Origin: Candidatus Methanomethylophilaceae archaeon
Lineage (GTDB): Archaea > Thermoplasmatota > Thermoplasmata > Methanomassiliicoccales > Methanomethylophilaceae
Assembly: GCA_017616575.1 (NCBI GenBank)
Contig: JAFZXW010000014.1
Coordinates: 1-5,323, forward strand
Length of the DNA stretch: 5,323 bases
Reading direction: 5' to 3'
The position numbers were made by a program, and so were the translations under genes. Every line of letters starts with the position of its first letter. Positions within the stretch are counted from its first letter, which is position 1. Positions 5,239-5,323 of the stretch are shown here, piece after piece. The notes below the pieces were generated by a model. The model had not been told where the DNA came from and searched no databases. It saw only the letters and a list, made by a program, of their open reading frames with translations.

Positions 5239-5323
5239 TCATCCGAGCCTCTCCAGGAGCCCCCTGGATTTGGCCCTGAAGGATTCCAGGTCGGCGTCGT
5301 TCACGATCCTGTGCTCCGACAGG
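5239..5323 (-). CDS. 3' end of an unidentified gene, cut by the window edge
   Basis: The last 27 codons of a minus-strand frame are visible. They begin LSEHRIVNDADLESF, end in GLLERLG, and stop with TGA at 5241-5239. Nearly all third codon positions are G or C, as in the other genes here, while one alternative frame is stopped early and the other has a poorer codon pattern. The peptide looks helical and charged. Too little is present to assign a family. It is probably the gene just upstream of the small protein in the same transcript. Confidence 0.55.
   Translation of the reverse strand, partial: LSEHRIVNDADLESFRAKSRGLLERLG

Noticed and set aside
5209..5244. Eleven-codon frame starting at the ATGA overlap after the partial right-edge gene
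   Set aside because: It is too short to support, ends in TAG just before the next gene and has no recognisable content.
1..5323. CRISPR arrays, insertion sequences, tRNA genes, defence systems
   Set aside because: I looked on both strands for regularly spaced repeats, terminal inverted repeats, transposase motifs and tRNA T-loop sequences, and found none.

Overview
The window looks like a piece of a GC-rich archaeal chromosome. A Thermoplasma-like 5S rRNA, an archaeal lipid prenyltransferase, TATA-type promoters about 25 bp upstream of start codons, and frequent AGG and ATA codons all point this way. Member of the Thermoplasmata, most probably the host-associated Methanomassiliicoccales, is my best guess; it is inferred, not proven.

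Layout. The left edge carries a 5S rRNA gene (minus strand, 3' tip cut by the window edge) with its own TATA box. Next comes a UbiA-family prenyltransferase that fits digeranylgeranylglyceryl phosphate (DGGGP) synthase (167-994, minus). It is divided by a divergent promoter region (995-1122) from a tight plus-strand operon: a phytol/dolichol-kinase-like membrane protein (1123-1821), a thymidylate-kinase-like P-loop kinase (1823-2410) and a PAP2-type membrane phosphatase (from 2407). The PAP2 frame runs without a stop into the tail of a convergent minus-strand operon. In its transcription order that operon holds the 3' end of an unknown gene (5239-5323), a 90-residue conserved-looking small protein (4928-5200), a DUF92/TMEM19 membrane protein (4191-4913) and a tocopherol-cyclase-like protein (3010-4149). 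No stretch above 300 bases lacks a gene.

How the genes may work together. Four of the seven protein families are those of plant vitamin E metabolism: VTE5 (phytol kinase), VTE6 (DUF92, phytyl-phosphate kinase), VTE1 (tocopherol cyclase) and the UbiA superfamily that contains VTE2. Together with a PAP2 protein whose third motif resembles dolichyl diphosphatase, the block reads as a module for handling long-chain prenyl alcohols and phosphates: dephosphorylation, re-phosphorylation, and transfer onto glycerol phosphate for archaeal lipids. The tocopherol-cyclase-like protein is the unexplained member. Homogentisate and methyltransferase steps are not present here, so actual tocopherol synthesis is not claimed.
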